DNA of 64,000 nucleotides, taken from assembly GCA_950295325.1 (NCBI GenBank), contig OX485808.1, positions 7,258,501 through 7,322,500 of the forward strand. Direction: 5' to 3'. The notes under the pieces are model-generated. The model saw only the letters and a program-made list of their open reading frames with translations. It searched no databases and had not been told where the DNA came from. A program made the translations under genes and the position numbers. The stretch is from Polytrichum commune. Taxonomy: Eukaryota; Streptophyta; Polytrichopsida; Polytrichales; Polytrichaceae. Positions 24,354 to 36,579 of the stretch are shown here, piece by piece; the first letter of the stretch is position 1; every line of letters begins with the position of its first letter.

Positions 24354-25426
24354 ACAATTCCACTTTTCGACACCATTTGCCTCATTTCATTCTCCAAGAA
24401 ATTCAGCGTTTTGCTGAAACTTGAGACTACGGACATGACCAAAATTTTGATAGATCTATCAGAAAACCCTGATTCCAAATTGTGCAAGTAGCCCGAGACA
24501 GTGAATCTTACTCTTCTGTTCACTGGCTTTCAAACGATGTTTAAAGTCACAGAGATAATAAAAGAAATACATTATCATACACAGGGTTGCAGTACATCAT
24601 GTGAGCTTGTGAAGTGTTCTTTCCGAATAAGATCACCAGACATTGCTTGTTCAGAAATCTAAGGAATTTTGGAAGGCTAATGACCTCAGGTGTGAATCGT
24701 TGGTCTTGTTTTTACTTTGGTCAAGATAGCACACACCTATCTAACTGTATCCATGAAAAATGACCCAAAATGCTGGAACTGAATAAATGAGGTGATGATG
24801 ACATCCTCAGAGGGGTCTTTGTACTGACGGTGCACCTGACTTTTCACATGACTTGGAAAATGGCCTCTCACATGTGCTCTCACAAGGGCAGGACATGAGG
24901 ACGAAAGGAAGTACTAGTCCTCATCACCATAATACCTTACATTTCAATTCACCTTCCCATCTTACCCTCTTTTAATATCTGGCTTCATGTACCTTCGGAA
25001 AGATGAGTGTAGATTTGTGGATCTAGCTCCCCATGATCCAATAACGGAGTAGTGTCCTGAGTCATGCAAACTGGCATTGATAGGTGCTCCCCCTGCCATT
25101 ACCTGACACACAATGAACTCGGGTCAATGTCAGTCAGTCCATTTCACATCGCAATGCAGCCTAGCCACTCAGTCATGGACGTCTGGAAGGAAAAGAAGAT
25201 CTGCAGAAGATCGAAATCTGTGTGTGAAATGAGCCTCATATCCTCCTCATCCATGAGCTTCATATCCTCCTCTCTTCAGTGTTTTTAAACCAAGTATTGC
25301 ATGCTTCAACCTCCGTCGGCTGTGTCGTCTTTAGCGTCATTGCGAGGAGAGCAAGTCAATGTCACCCCGGTAGGAACCGATCCTCAAATGGAAGGGAGCA
25401 TGGAAGGGACCTTCCTCTTCTGAGTT
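24354..25426. other. spacer between the acidic-protein gene and the three-B3 gene
   Basis: An AATAAA at 24557-24562, about 200 bases after the stop, is a candidate polyadenylation signal for the upstream gene. The remainder shows no gene. A short direct repeat (AGCCTCATATCCTCCTC and AGCTTCATATCCTCCTC) lies near 25230-25275. Confidence 0.4.
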
Positions 25427-25488
25427 GGGCTCAGGGTCAGGTTCAGGGTCGGGGCACAGGGTCGGGGTTCAGGGCTCAGGGTCGGTGT
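25427..25488 (+). promoter_or_regulatory. G-rich CAGGGTC-repeat tract upstream of the three-B3 gene
   Basis: A run of imperfect CAGGGTC/CGGGGTT units contains more than four GGG blocks with short loops, which could form a G-quadruplex in the 5' leader or promoter. It ends about 70 bases before the proposed ATG at 25555. Function is inferred only. Confidence 0.5.
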
Positions 25489-25554
25489 TTGTAATCTTTT
25501 CTATTGGCAATAGAAATCTATTGCTCAGTTCAAAAACCAAAACCAGAAAAAAAG

Positions 25555-28500
25555 ATGGAAGGAAGCACCACCAGACAAGGAGGCAGGATCAAAAGTAGTT
25601 TGCGCAGTCAGAGACGTGGAGCGCATCATACTCAGAAAGAGGCAAACGATGATGAGACCCATACTGCAGCTCCTTCATTCTTGAAAGTCGTCGAGGAGGA
25701 GCATCTGACTCATTCCAGTTCTCTGGTACTTGACCTTAACCCTCCCTGCCTGAGAAAAAAACACGGACAAACAATTGTATCCAGATGATTACCATGGTCG
25801 TTGCAAAGCATTAGAATATGACTTTACGAAGGTCAAAGGTTAGTTACACTATGCAAAGCCGATGCCCAGGAGCTTCATAATTTACAGATGCTCCTCTGAT
25901 GATCTCTTAATTTTGCGTATGATGCTTACTGACATTGTAAATGCTTTGATCGGCAGTCAATACCTGAGAAGTTCATGGAGGAACAAGGGTACAGAATTGA
26001 CGATGCGGTCAGTCTCATAGGACCGGATGGACATGAGTTTCTTGCATTCTTAGGAGACGACCGAGCGCACGCATCATTCCGAGCAGGTTTTGCCCATTTT
26101 TTTGCGCACCACGATGTGCAAGCAAGGGAGACTCTGCTGTTCAGTCTTGTTGGGGACTCCACCTTTCGAGTTAAAGTGTACAACGAGTATGGTTGTGAGA
26201 GAAAACATTTCACACCGAGGTGGCCGAATCCCCCGCCATGGCTCAACGTAAAGCAAGAATTTGTCAAGAGCAGCGACCCATCCTCCAGCAAGAAAAAACC
26301 TCGTCAGATATGGAACTTCTTTGATGAGCCTCATCGACAGGCACAACGACACAAGGAAACCAGTAGGCCTAAGCCTCACAATGGTGCAAATGGGTCCGAC
26401 AACCTAGGCAAGAAAAGGTGTAAAGTTTACGACGAGGAAGTAGAAGATATATACGGCGATGGGATCAACGAAGTTTATTTCGAGGAACCAATTTCCCCAA
26501 TGCCAGGCATTGGAATTGTTCGGCGGCCTGGGTTGCAGAGCTATGGTAAGAGAAGCGAGCAAGAGACTCAGCGGCAGCGGACGGCGCCAGTCTTTGAGAT
26601 GTTGCACAAAAAGCCAACGCAATATTCTCCCAAAAATTCATCAGCATCCAAGGCGGTGGGTCCTGATCATCTCGTGAGGCAAAACAGTTGCACAAGCGAG
26701 AAAAAGATTTTGAACAAAGGAAAGCGCAAGAGCTCGCTCGAGATAGGACGTAAAAGGAAGAAGGTGTGTACCGGTGCCCAGTTCCTCAATAACCATGACT
26801 CAACCAGCGAGTGACTCATTTTTCGGACGACACTACCTCTGAACGTAGAGGACACCTCACTTCTGCATGCATGCTTTTCTTCTTTCTTATTCTCCTGATC
26901 AGCTTTTAAGGTTGTAAAAATTTGGCCATCAGGCACTAAATTTGGTCAGTTGATTGAGCAGGTCCGGCACCATCTCACATCAGAATCCGAGCCATTGATG
27001 ACGTTTCCCCACGACTCTGAAGCCACGGCACCCAAGGAAGCGTTCGTGATGCAGCTTGCAGCAGTGGAAGCATGCAAGACGCGTCAGCCTAGTACCAGAC
27101 TCTACATCAACAAAATATCAGCTACACACAGTTCCGCAGTAAGAATCTCTGACATGTGCATTCATTCAGTAGGAGATTGGCTAACAGGCAGCTCCATGTT
27201 CCCGAAAAAATGTACAGACCAACATATCCTCTCTGCTCATCGATCAATTATTTGGTAACGGACTTGCTTAACACTTCTAACATTCGCCAAGCGTCTCCTT
27301 TTTCAAAACTCATCCTTTTGCATACAAGACCTTCTATGTTCGGTAGGTTTTCGGTGCATCCTTGGAGGTAGTGTAGAGAATGAATGAGCATTAAAATAAC
27401 ATCCTATAATGGTCAAACTCATTTCGGTATGCCAAGAGGTGCTAAAACGATTGGCACTCTATGCCCGAAATAGGCTGCTACTCATTCAAATTCAGCAATA
27501 CCTTCGAGTATGCATCACCACAAGTAAAAAATAAATTACTGATTTTGCATGCAAAACAACCAGTGAAAAATCATAGGGGACTGGTCAACTCTCCACGAAA
27601 ACTTGGCCCATTGAGTTAAAAATTGAGTTCTCTATTGTGCTCAGATATTCCCAACGGAATTTGCAAAAAAATGGATTCCAAGTGGGACGCAGCAAGTTCG
27701 CCTGACGAAGAACGCGAGACGCTGGGCCGTGTCGTGGGATGAGACGCAACAACGAAGGCCGAGCCTCGGAAACGGCTGGAGCCGTTTTGCTAAAGAGAAT
27801 GAGCTCCGAGACGGAGACGTATGCGTTCTGGAGCTCGTGCATCCCGTGCGAGTCGAGTTTCGGGTTCACCTGTTTCGCATCGCAGATTACGTTTTCAAAG
27901 ACCCAGCTCCAGATCAGCGATTTGTGGACCCACCTGGCAGCAGAATGTCTCCGTTCAATGGAATTGGTGTGGCGAACGGATGCAAGTCTGCTGCAGAAAG
28001 TAGTCGGGCAGGATCATTGAGAGGCCGGAAGTCTATTGCAGTTGACGCAAAGATTGGGGAGGCTGTCAATGCTTTCCAGCTCAGGAATCCTCATATTCCC
28101 ATTGTCATGCGAGTGGGACATATCATCAGACAGTACAATGTGGTAAGCAAATTACTAATTCTGTCAATGTTTTGAGGGTCGTACTGGTGATGCTGTCTGT
28201 CTTCAAAGTTCAATCCCTCTACTCAGGCAATCATTATGGACCATCATCTCTGGACCTGCCGTCAGGAATCAAAATTGTTAATTCTCATCAAGATGTAATG
28301 CATGTGAGACAGATTTGTATTAATCAGAGATAGTTGCCATTCCGACTCTAGAGAACTTGAAGATTGAGAGCTTGAAGAAAGAAGCCTTCCTTCTCATTGC
28401 CGGGGAGCCTCTTACTCACACTTGTTCACTCAAGTCCACTTCCACTTGACCTTTCAACTTGAGAGCTTCAACTTTATTTGCACCGAATAAACAACTCTTA

Positions 28501-29615
28501 GATGGCACCTTGATGGATTGGATTTTCCATCCGGAAGGATCGCGACAAGCTCTAGGTCCACATCGTAAGCTACCTCATATTGGAGATCGCTTAGGGATGT
28601 CCAATGGGGTTGTAAAGCATTCTTTGGCTTGTCATGAATTCTAGTTTGTTTAGAAGCATTGCCCCCTTGATATCTCATAACTTTGAGCATGGCCACAGAC
28701 AGATACTCAAACTAGTGAGAGCCCGAGCATCGGTTGAAGCTATCAATATCAATGATCTGAATGAAAGCTTGTGAAATCAAAGTATTGAACTCCCCAAAAC
28801 TGCATGCTAAAGCTCTAAACTCGAGCTCGACTAGTTAAAGGTCGCCTAAAGTGAAAGTGGTTGATCTCATCAGAGTGCATACATACATGTGTGGTGAATT
28901 CTTCGTGCAGTACCTTCCACGGAGACTCCCGATGCCGAGGGAGAGCGCCGAAGTGACTCTGCTCGACACCGCGGGCGTCGAGTACCCTGCCGTTTGGTTG
29001 GTGACCTCAGGAGGGAGACGGCTGGCTGGCGGGTGGAAGGAATTCGCCCTCGAGAAGGAGATCGAAGTGGGCGATGTTTGCGTCTTTGAGATTACCGACA
29101 TGACGAATCTCACAATCACAGTACACATACTCCGTAAGAGACCAGATCACATCGAGGCCACACGTCCACATGAAGTGCAACCACAAGTGCAAGCGGAAGA
29201 TGAACCCCGGAAGCAAACCCTAAACCCTGCAGCGTTCCGCAAACCGCCCACCCATATGAGCCCTTTGTACCGAGCCCTACTTCCAGCCTTTCGGAGCAAG
29301 AACATCAAGAAGATGCATTCTGACGATACTACGAAAGATTCAACAAAAGCCAAGTCGGTACCGAATCCGTGCCCGAAGATAACCCCTGCGCAGAAACATA
29401 AACCGGTGGCGTTCAGAAGTACCAAGGAAGATGCAGGTGTCGACAGCAGCGCCTTCCCGAATATCATCCACGTGGAGAATGATACCATCGTCAGCTCGTG
29501 GCTGCGCGATCGCGGCAATCCTCGACTGCTTGTGAAGGTCGGACCCATCTCGACCCGGCCGACATTGAAGCTGCAGCTCCTTGAGGACGAGGTTGAGCCA
29601 GAACCCTGGGACTGA
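25555..29615 (+). CDS. three-B3-domain DNA-binding protein (REM-like), five exons
   Basis: Exons are 25555-25725, 25957-26763, 26962-27138, 27645-28142 and 28911-29615, all GT-AG and all phase 0, giving 785 residues. B3 domain 1 (about residues 40-138) starts APSFLKVV and continues SIPEKFMEEQG to VKVYNEYGCER. Domain 2 (about 355-460) runs from TRLYINKISATHSSA through IFPTEFAKKWIPSG to GWSRFAKENELRDGDVCVLEL. Domain 3 (about 530-620) runs from IPIVMRVGHIIRQYNV through YLPRRLPMP to GWKEFALEKEIEVGDVCVFEI. Lys/Arg clusters (GKRKSS, GRKRKK) may be nuclear signals. Each B3 domain is cut by an intron at the same place, after the first strand. B3 proteins bind DNA in the nucleus; targets are unknown. 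Retention of intron 2 would end the protein at 26814. It is convergent with a second B3 gene. Confidence 0.88.
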
Positions 29616-30036
29616 AACCCTAGTTTGATGATGATGGATACATGCATGCAAGCAAGCAATTGTGGCAATTATTGCTTGCATGCCGATGCTTGCAGATTAA
29701 TTAGTGGTCACTTCGACCAGTACAACTAGATCCGCTGCCCTGAAGCGTGATTACCATTTACCTATCCTTAGTGCGAAGAAGAGCAAGCCCCCAGGGTTTA
29801 CAACACATCCGAGACTCGTATTGAAGCTGCTGTTCATTGAGGATGAAGAGGAAGACTACCAAGAATTGAAACCTTACAATTCTGTTGATTTTGATGTTGA
29901 ATACAATTTTGGCAATTTCTTGCATGTCGGTGCTTGTAGCTTAATTGATGGTCACTCCAACCAGTACGCATGTGACCTATCCATTGTCAAAGACGAGCGA
30001 GTCCCCCGGGATTACCAGCACATCAAAGACTCGTGA
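29560..30036 (+). repeat. degenerate partial duplications of the three-B3 gene's 3' end
   Basis: The last coding segment (TTGAAGCTGCAGCTCCTTGAG) and its 3' flank (GATTAATTAGTGGTCACTTC) reappear about 255 bp downstream as TTGAAGCTGCTGTTCATTGAG (29821) and CTTAATTGATGGTCACTCC (29939). A third weaker piece (CCCCCGGGATTACCAGCACATC, then AAAGACTCGTGATG) follows at 30003. The 29704-30036 open frame is therefore a duplicated tail fragment, not a separate gene. Confidence 0.6.
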
Positions 30037-32266
30037 TGCCCATAGAAGATCAATCAAGCAGTCCTCTGTGCACTTCGATCTGCCAAGACTGCAACAGGAC
30101 TGTCCTCGTTGGTGTAATTTATCTACTCTCTACTCAAAAATGACATGATTTCCACGAACTTTAGCAAACCCTCTGAGTTCACTTCGTGACATTCTTGAGT
30201 AGCCGAGGCAATCTCCCAGCACAAGTGCAATAGTTCTTAGGTTATCCGGATAATCTAAGAATGATTCCATTTGTTTCGCACCCCTTCGATTGGATTTTGG
30301 TCGATGGGCCCGAGAAGGCTTCATGTCCAAAGATTGGCAACAATAAGGTATCAAATGAGAGCTTGCCACTTGATTATGCTCGGCATTCATGTACACATTC
30401 CAGGACTTTCATTCTTGGGAATTTAGTCTTGAAACGAGAATCCTTCAAGGCTCAAGAAATGTCATGTCACCTGCATGGAAACACATCGAATAAATGTCCA
30501 CCGGCGTCTGAGCTACGAGTCGAGTCTCATACTCGGACGTCCATCTGTAGAGATGGATGCTGAAAGAGAGTCTCAGAAATGGTCTGCTCCTCCAACCTCA
30601 CACACATTCCAGGTATTGCAAGCTACACAAGACGTGTGTTGGTTTCATCAACGTGGCCTACGAATTCAACTGCAAGAGATTGAAAAACCAAACAATATCA
30701 CGCCGATTGACCCTCGCATTGCCACAATCTGCTCAACAGCACAAACTAAATCATGTAGCAAACCAGACTTCCTACACAGAAGAGGAGAGACCAATTGTAC
30801 CGAATTTAATTAGAATACAACAGAAACTACACTATTGACCTAGTAGCTAATATCTTGCGCTGTTACCTAGTCCCACGATCTAGGAGGTTCATTGCAAGAG
30901 AACATTTTGTTACAATAAACCAACTACAGAGCTTGTTGCCTTGTAAACATCACTATGAGAAGCATCCTTAGATCATATCTTAGTCACTTCCAATCCAAGC
31001 AATATCGTACTCAACAGGGCCTTTGAAACGTTGATAAATCAAAGTACCACATGCTGGCTACTTCAAGTACTTGAATATCGTGATAGTTCGCTCAAATTGC
31101 ATGTGCCATCTATCTACAACCCAAATAACTATGTTGCTCCCCTCCACCAAGGAACGCTCCATTTCCAGAAATCCAGTTTATCAACTCCTGCAACCTGTTC
31201 AAATTTCGACCATCATTCATTCCCAGCCAAACCCATCTCTCAGGGATAGAATCAGGACCACAAAACAGTTTCCTTTACCCTAAACTCAAAACTTGATTCT
31301 CCAAGCTAAATTCTTCAACAGCGCCAAAAGCACTCCATCCATATAACTTTGATTTGTACATCTTCAGAACAAAGTAAGGTCAATGTTTCAGCTGTACACA
31401 ATTCCTGACAGGGGGTTGTGACATGCCCTTTACAATGATTAAAGTTTCAGAAATTTTAGATATCAACTCATTCTAATATAAGATGATCCAATCATCTACA
31501 TCCATTGCCACAAAGGATAAGCAATAATAGGGTACACAAGTCGCCTGAGATGTTTCCAAGAACTTTGGCTTTAAAATAATCCTACTTTCCTACTACACAT
31601 AGGAGCGTGAAGTAATCTTCCCACGTTTTACAATAGAGACCATATCTTCAACCTCTCAGAGAATGCTCAGAGGCGTGATGCAAGTTGCAATCAAAGTATG
31701 ATTGAATGGACATACACCAAAATTCAAATGGAACCTACGATTGAGCATCAGAATTTCCAATAAAAATTTAGAGCCTAATGTCCAAACATAAGTCTCCTGT
31801 AGTCAACTTAAGCACCGATGCACACCAAAATTGGTATCCAGTTCACTACATTTGGCTAGAGTGTAGTTCAAAATTGATCTGGGTGACTATTTCAAACCCA
31901 TGTCCGCAGAAGTTGGATATATATAACAGAGTATATATACTGGTCTCTCGCCAAGAGATTGTATCTCTGACAAAACTGTGACTGGTGGAAGACAGTCTTC
32001 ACAGCATAGAGCATCACCTTCCCAAGGAAGGACACAGGATGTCACAAAAACCCCTTCTGTCAGCCCCTGTAGAGCTAATGTAGTACAACCTGCTAGATGG
32101 CGTTCTGTAAAACGTGGAACCCAATCCCTCCCTGCTTGTTAGTGGGGGTCCTCGCATTAAATTCTTCAATAAATTAAACACAACTTGAAGCCCATGCAAT
32201 TCAGTTAGTCTTGAAGCACGCTTCAGATCCTGTATACTAGATACAGACACCATGTGGCTTCTTCCA
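30037..32266. other. spacer between two convergent B3 genes
   Basis: It holds only short, patternless open frames and presumably the 3' untranslated ends of both genes. No repeat family recognised elsewhere in the window appears here, and nothing coding is proposed. Confidence 0.5.
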
Positions 32267-35200
32267 TCACTCGATGTAGCAATTTTCCATACCCCAATCA
32301 AAGCGATTACTAGCCACCCACCAGTAACCAGTGTCATCATCTCTTAGGGAGTTTGCCATATTGCCTCCATCTGATGCACCATCTAGATCCACAAGAAACT
32401 CAGTTTGATTTGCTACAACTCGTTGTTTGTACAAGTGTACAACTTTATACAACCGTCCCTCATTTTTCTTTCTCTCAGAAGCGGCAAGTGGGGATGCATG
32501 ATGTCTTACAGGCAATGACGTCCCTGCCAATTCTTCATGCACTTGGTCTGGAGAAAATGTTGGCGTCTGTGGTGTGACATGGCACTTCAATTTTCCATCA
32601 ACCTGAGCAGAAGGGAATACTTTAGGATTAGAATTTTTTTGGGTCAATAACTCCTTGGCAACCTTCAAAAGATCAATGTCTCGAGATGTATGAATGAAAT
32701 TCTGTGTGAAAGTCGTAGCCACCTGCAACTGCATTGGACCAAATTCGTCTGCTGTAGCCTCTGCCAATGGTAGTATTGCACTTAACACATTCTCTGCATG
32801 GGATGAGGCACTCGGTACAATACTTTTCTTGCATGTTGAGTGATACTTGGATTTATCTTCCAGCACAATGTCCGCAGACAGCTCAGAATTTGTAAGCCGT
32901 TCCAACTCCGAAATAGATAAAACCTTGCCATTCTCCTGCTGGCGAGAATTTGCAGAAGTGGGTACTTCTGCAACATCACATGACGCAGATACCATATTGT
33001 CCGAGTAGATCCTTTTACGCTTCCGCCTCTTTAGTGGTCGGCCAATCACAGGGGTGCTCTTTGAATGATGATTTTCACCATCTTCACAATATAATTCAAT
33101 CTCCTTGCGCTTTTTTCCCTCATTTCTCCCTTCAGCTTCAGAAGGGCGGTACGATCCACAATCCTCTCCCGACCCTAAAACTCGGAAAATGTGAACCAGA
33201 ATAACGAATTTTTTTGTATCCACAACTTCGAACACACAAACATCGAACTCTTCAAGGCGATGATCAAGGGAGAACCGCCTCCAACCCCCACTGCAACCAG
33301 CCTGACTACCACTTTTGATCCATTTGACCGGCCATTTGAATCCAGCCTTGTTCATTAGTGTGATGTTCTGCGTAGTCTTGGGCATATGCTCATTCCCAAA
33401 CTGCCTGTTAAGGTTCTGCAACACTCGGAAAGCGTCCCCTTGTCTGATCAATTTCTTATCAGAAAGCATCGTGCTAGTGAAGCTTACAACAAAACAATCA
33501 TATATCTACTGTTTCGAGTAAAAACCCCATCTACAATTGAAATGAAGAAAGGATCGATAACGGATGGGAATATCCACACTGATCAGCACAAAGAGGCTTC
33601 TTACTTCTACTCATGTGTATAGATAGACAGGCTTCAATTCAGAGACATGTATATAAATTCCTCGAACTTAAGAAGATAGGATTTCATCCTTGTAGTAAAC
33701 AAAATCTTACTACTTTAGGGTTAAAAGTCAGTATCTAACTAGAGTGAATAGAACTGTGTATTGCAATGAACAGAAAACTGCATTTACTTTTTACACTTTA
33801 AACTCGATATCTAAATTTCGCTAACCCTTTGTCAGTCATGGATCTGTGGCCCTTGCTCTCCCAACAGTACCCCAACTTTAGCACCAGTATCCCGCCCAAG
33901 CTAGTTAGTGGCAGAAGAAGCTTTAAAAATCTGTTAGTCTGACTTGTACATGCCACTGGCAAGTGCCTATACTACGAGAAAGCATCGAAAGAGGTGCTCC
34001 AACAACTTAGACTGAATCAAGACTGCCTCATGCACTTCACTCCAAGTGTCATTATCACATACCAAGTACCTGACACACAAGATTAAAGGGACAAATCTAA
34101 ACTGTTCATTGGCAATTTGTTGAACACTTCTCTAATGCACAGCAATGAATGGAAACACTAGATAAAGCTACCGAGTCAGATCTGTGTTTGGCATTCATCT
34201 TACGAATATAAAATAATATACACTTACCAGCCAAAAGCTCTTGTACACATAACCTTTGGACATCACCACCAAGGTGTTCGGGTTCTCCAGGTTGAGGGCC
34301 TGTGCAGCTTGAAGGGCTTGCATTTTTTCTGCTTCTGTGACAGTACGCCGCTTAGAGATGACATGCCCACCCCCAAGAATTTGTTCAGGTAGAAGCTCTC
34401 CTTCCACTGTGTCAGTCACTCTGAGCATTCTATCTGGTGAATTCTCTGCTTCCTTTGTTTCAATAACCTCGTTATCATCCCCTGGTAAATCTCTACTCTT
34501 TGACTCTGACCCACTTGACTGTATGTCGATAGGTTTCGATGTTGATGGTGAGGCAGCAGTGTGAGGCATGCTCTCTTTCTGGTTACGCCCAGATAACCTC
34601 TTTACAGGACTAGGACTGCTCTGAATCCTCTCACTTCTACCCTGCCGCTTCCCAGAGATTTTCACAACAGGACTGCTTTTAGACTTCTCACTCTTGTCCT
34701 GCTTTTCCATTGGTTCGGATGCCACCAATACAGGACTGCTGCTTTCTATTTTCTCGATCTTCTTTGCTGGTCGCCCGGGACCTCTCCTTGCAGGAGTATT
34801 TTGAATTGTGGGAGTATCTTGAGTAACAGGACTATTTTCAGTTACTATACTCTTTATCTCCTTCCTTCCAGAGGGCCTATGTGCAGGAATGGTTTTGAGT
34901 CTTTGAAGGTGTCCAATCTCAGCATCCTTTGAGTCTGTTTCCAAAGGGGTTGTAGGAGAATTGGTGGCATCAAGGGCACTGGTTTTTTGGCAACCACTCT
35001 CATCATACACCTGAGAAATAAACAATGTTGGACCGCTACATAGGTGAATGCATGGAATCAATAATCAACATCAATAACGACATCAAAGAACCTACTCGTA
35101 GATACCAAAATTGATATTTGGTGGGTATCTCAAGGTGAGAGAATCTTTGTATGACCGAGTGATTATTTGGGTCAATACTACTCTGAACCAAATTGGCACT

Positions 35201-36357
35201 GGGACAATTTTGTCTAGGTATGATGGTTCTTGCATGGTAAAAAGAACCCAATGGTATCGAAAACAAAGATATCCCCAAACACCTATACCCTGCTGGTATC
35301 AAAAAAGTGAAATCCTCATTATAGATTCCCATTATGATTGAAAAAGGATGATATCAGTCCAACACTGGAAATAACCACACGGGTTCAGATACAAGTCTAT
35401 GAGCAACTCCAGAAGAGAACGAACGTTCTTAGATCCAATGAAAGAGCAGAAAGAACGTTTGTATAAATAATCAAAATCTGCTCCTCTGGTTCGACCTTGT
35501 ACCTCAACATGAAATTGAGAATCTGCTGTAAGTGTAAACGAAACTTGGTCTCCAATCTGCAAAACATGATCTGCCACAAACTTTTTCCACCCTTGACTGA
35601 AGCTGACACTGAATTTTGACAGCGCGCCATCCATTTCAACTTTCCACTTCTCTCTACTTGGTCCCTCCAAAGTCACAGCCATACTGAGCCTTTTTGCATG
35701 AGCCTTGACAAAAGATGATGGTAATTGCTGAACCAAAGAAAAAGACCGAATGAGTGATAGGATTTATTACTCACGCTGTTGCAGGTGGCTCTTAATGAAC
35801 CGAATCCACAATCCAAAACAAATCAGGAGCACAGCTTAACACATGATATTAAGCTAGAAACTCAAACTTCAGGATTTTCAATATAATTATCGATAGCGGT
35901 GCAATATAAAAACCAATATATGTCTAATGTCTGTCTACGACAATCCTGTATATTTCCCTAGATTTTGAGATGGTCCTTCGTATTTTCAACAATTAACGCA
36001 ATCCTTGTTCCAGGTCAAATCTGCAGCCTCGTAAACACTAGAGTCTCCATTTCCTACAATTATATAATCTCGTAGAAATCGTCAAGTTATTGCATAACAT
36101 GATGACAGACCCATACCGTAACTCACAAAAAGTACAGAAGGGGATATGGGAAATTTTGAGACACTTACCATTATCGATGTGATGGCGATTTCTGTCATCT
36201 GTTTTAAGAAAGAAGGAGTTTGAGCGACGGTGTTATCCTCTTCCTTTGCCGCACGTGAGGAGCCAATCGGGCTGGCATCCTCCTCATCATCATCCTCATC
36301 TGCTCCATGCAGCCTCAAGCAGTTTTCGAGGCATACAGCACACGCTCTCTTTCTCAT
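32267..36357 (-). CDS. two-B3-domain protein with AT-hook-like linker, four or five exons
   Basis: Minus-strand exons are 36357-36169, 35727-35503, 35010-34228 and 33415-32267; introns are GT-AG and phase 0, giving 781 residues from the ATG at 36357. The N-terminus is cysteine-rich (ACAVCLENC). B3 domain 1 (about 47-145) runs TPSFLKQMTEIAITSIM, QLPSSFVKAHAKRLSM, QGWKKFVADHVLQIGDQVSF, VYDESGCQK. The linker (about 150-370) is rich in SPV and Ser-Gly-Arg repeats and has an AT-hook-like RRGPGRPAKK. B3 domain 2 (about 380-475) runs TLVVMSKGYVYKSFWL, NLNRQFGNEHMP, GGWRRFSLDHRLEEFDVCVFEV. A KRRKRKR cluster is a likely nuclear signal. Domain 1 has an extra intron that the neighbouring three-B3 gene lacks. 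A frame upstream at 36579-36427 could be a further 5' exon. Nuclear DNA-binding role inferred from family. Confidence 0.87.
35030..35372 (-). repeat. intronic dispersed repeat T, copy 1
   Basis: About 340 bp matches 63405-63760 in the same orientation. Shared blocks are ATCAAAGAACCTAC, TTATTTGGGTCAA, a TAGGTATGAKGKTT block, ACCCAATGGTATSRAAAAC, GGTATCAAAAAAG and AAATCCTCATT. It lies at the splice-donor side of exon 35503-35727, inside an intron of the two-B3 gene. Confidence 0.8.
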
Positions 36358-36426
36358 ATTGACTGGTGGAGCCAAATACTGAGGAAACAGGAGTTACAGT
36401 TCAATTTCCTCTTGTCTATTTGGTAC

Positions 36427-36579
36427 CTCACAGGCGAAAAGATCTTTTTTGCAAGGATGATCCCAGAGATATGTGTTGCAGGAGCTCAGAGGAATAAGAC
36501 ATTTCAAGTGGTATAAACTGTCTTTGGGAATAAGATCCTTAAAGTGTTGGTCTGGATAGTTACAGTACATGATGCACAT
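36427..36579 (-). CDS. possible 5' exon of the two-B3 gene
   Basis: This minus-strand frame starts with ATG at 36579, encodes 51 residues rich in Cys (MCIMYCNYP... DHPCKKDLFACE) and ends at a GAG|GTACC donor. It would join in frame to an acceptor at 36378 (TTTCCTCAG), adding YLAPPVN before the Met used in the main call. The joined Cys pattern could be a small zinc-binding module. It is equally possible that this is 5' leader sequence. Confidence 0.35.

Noticed and set aside
26764-26814. C-terminus of a stand-alone single-B3 protein ending at 26814
   Set aside because: A GT donor at 26764 joins in phase 0 to an exon that begins the second B3 domain; the stop is read only if intron 2 is retained.
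29704-30036. Separate 110-codon gene after the three-B3 gene
   Set aside because: Its sequence is a degenerate duplicate of the upstream gene's tail and 3' flank.
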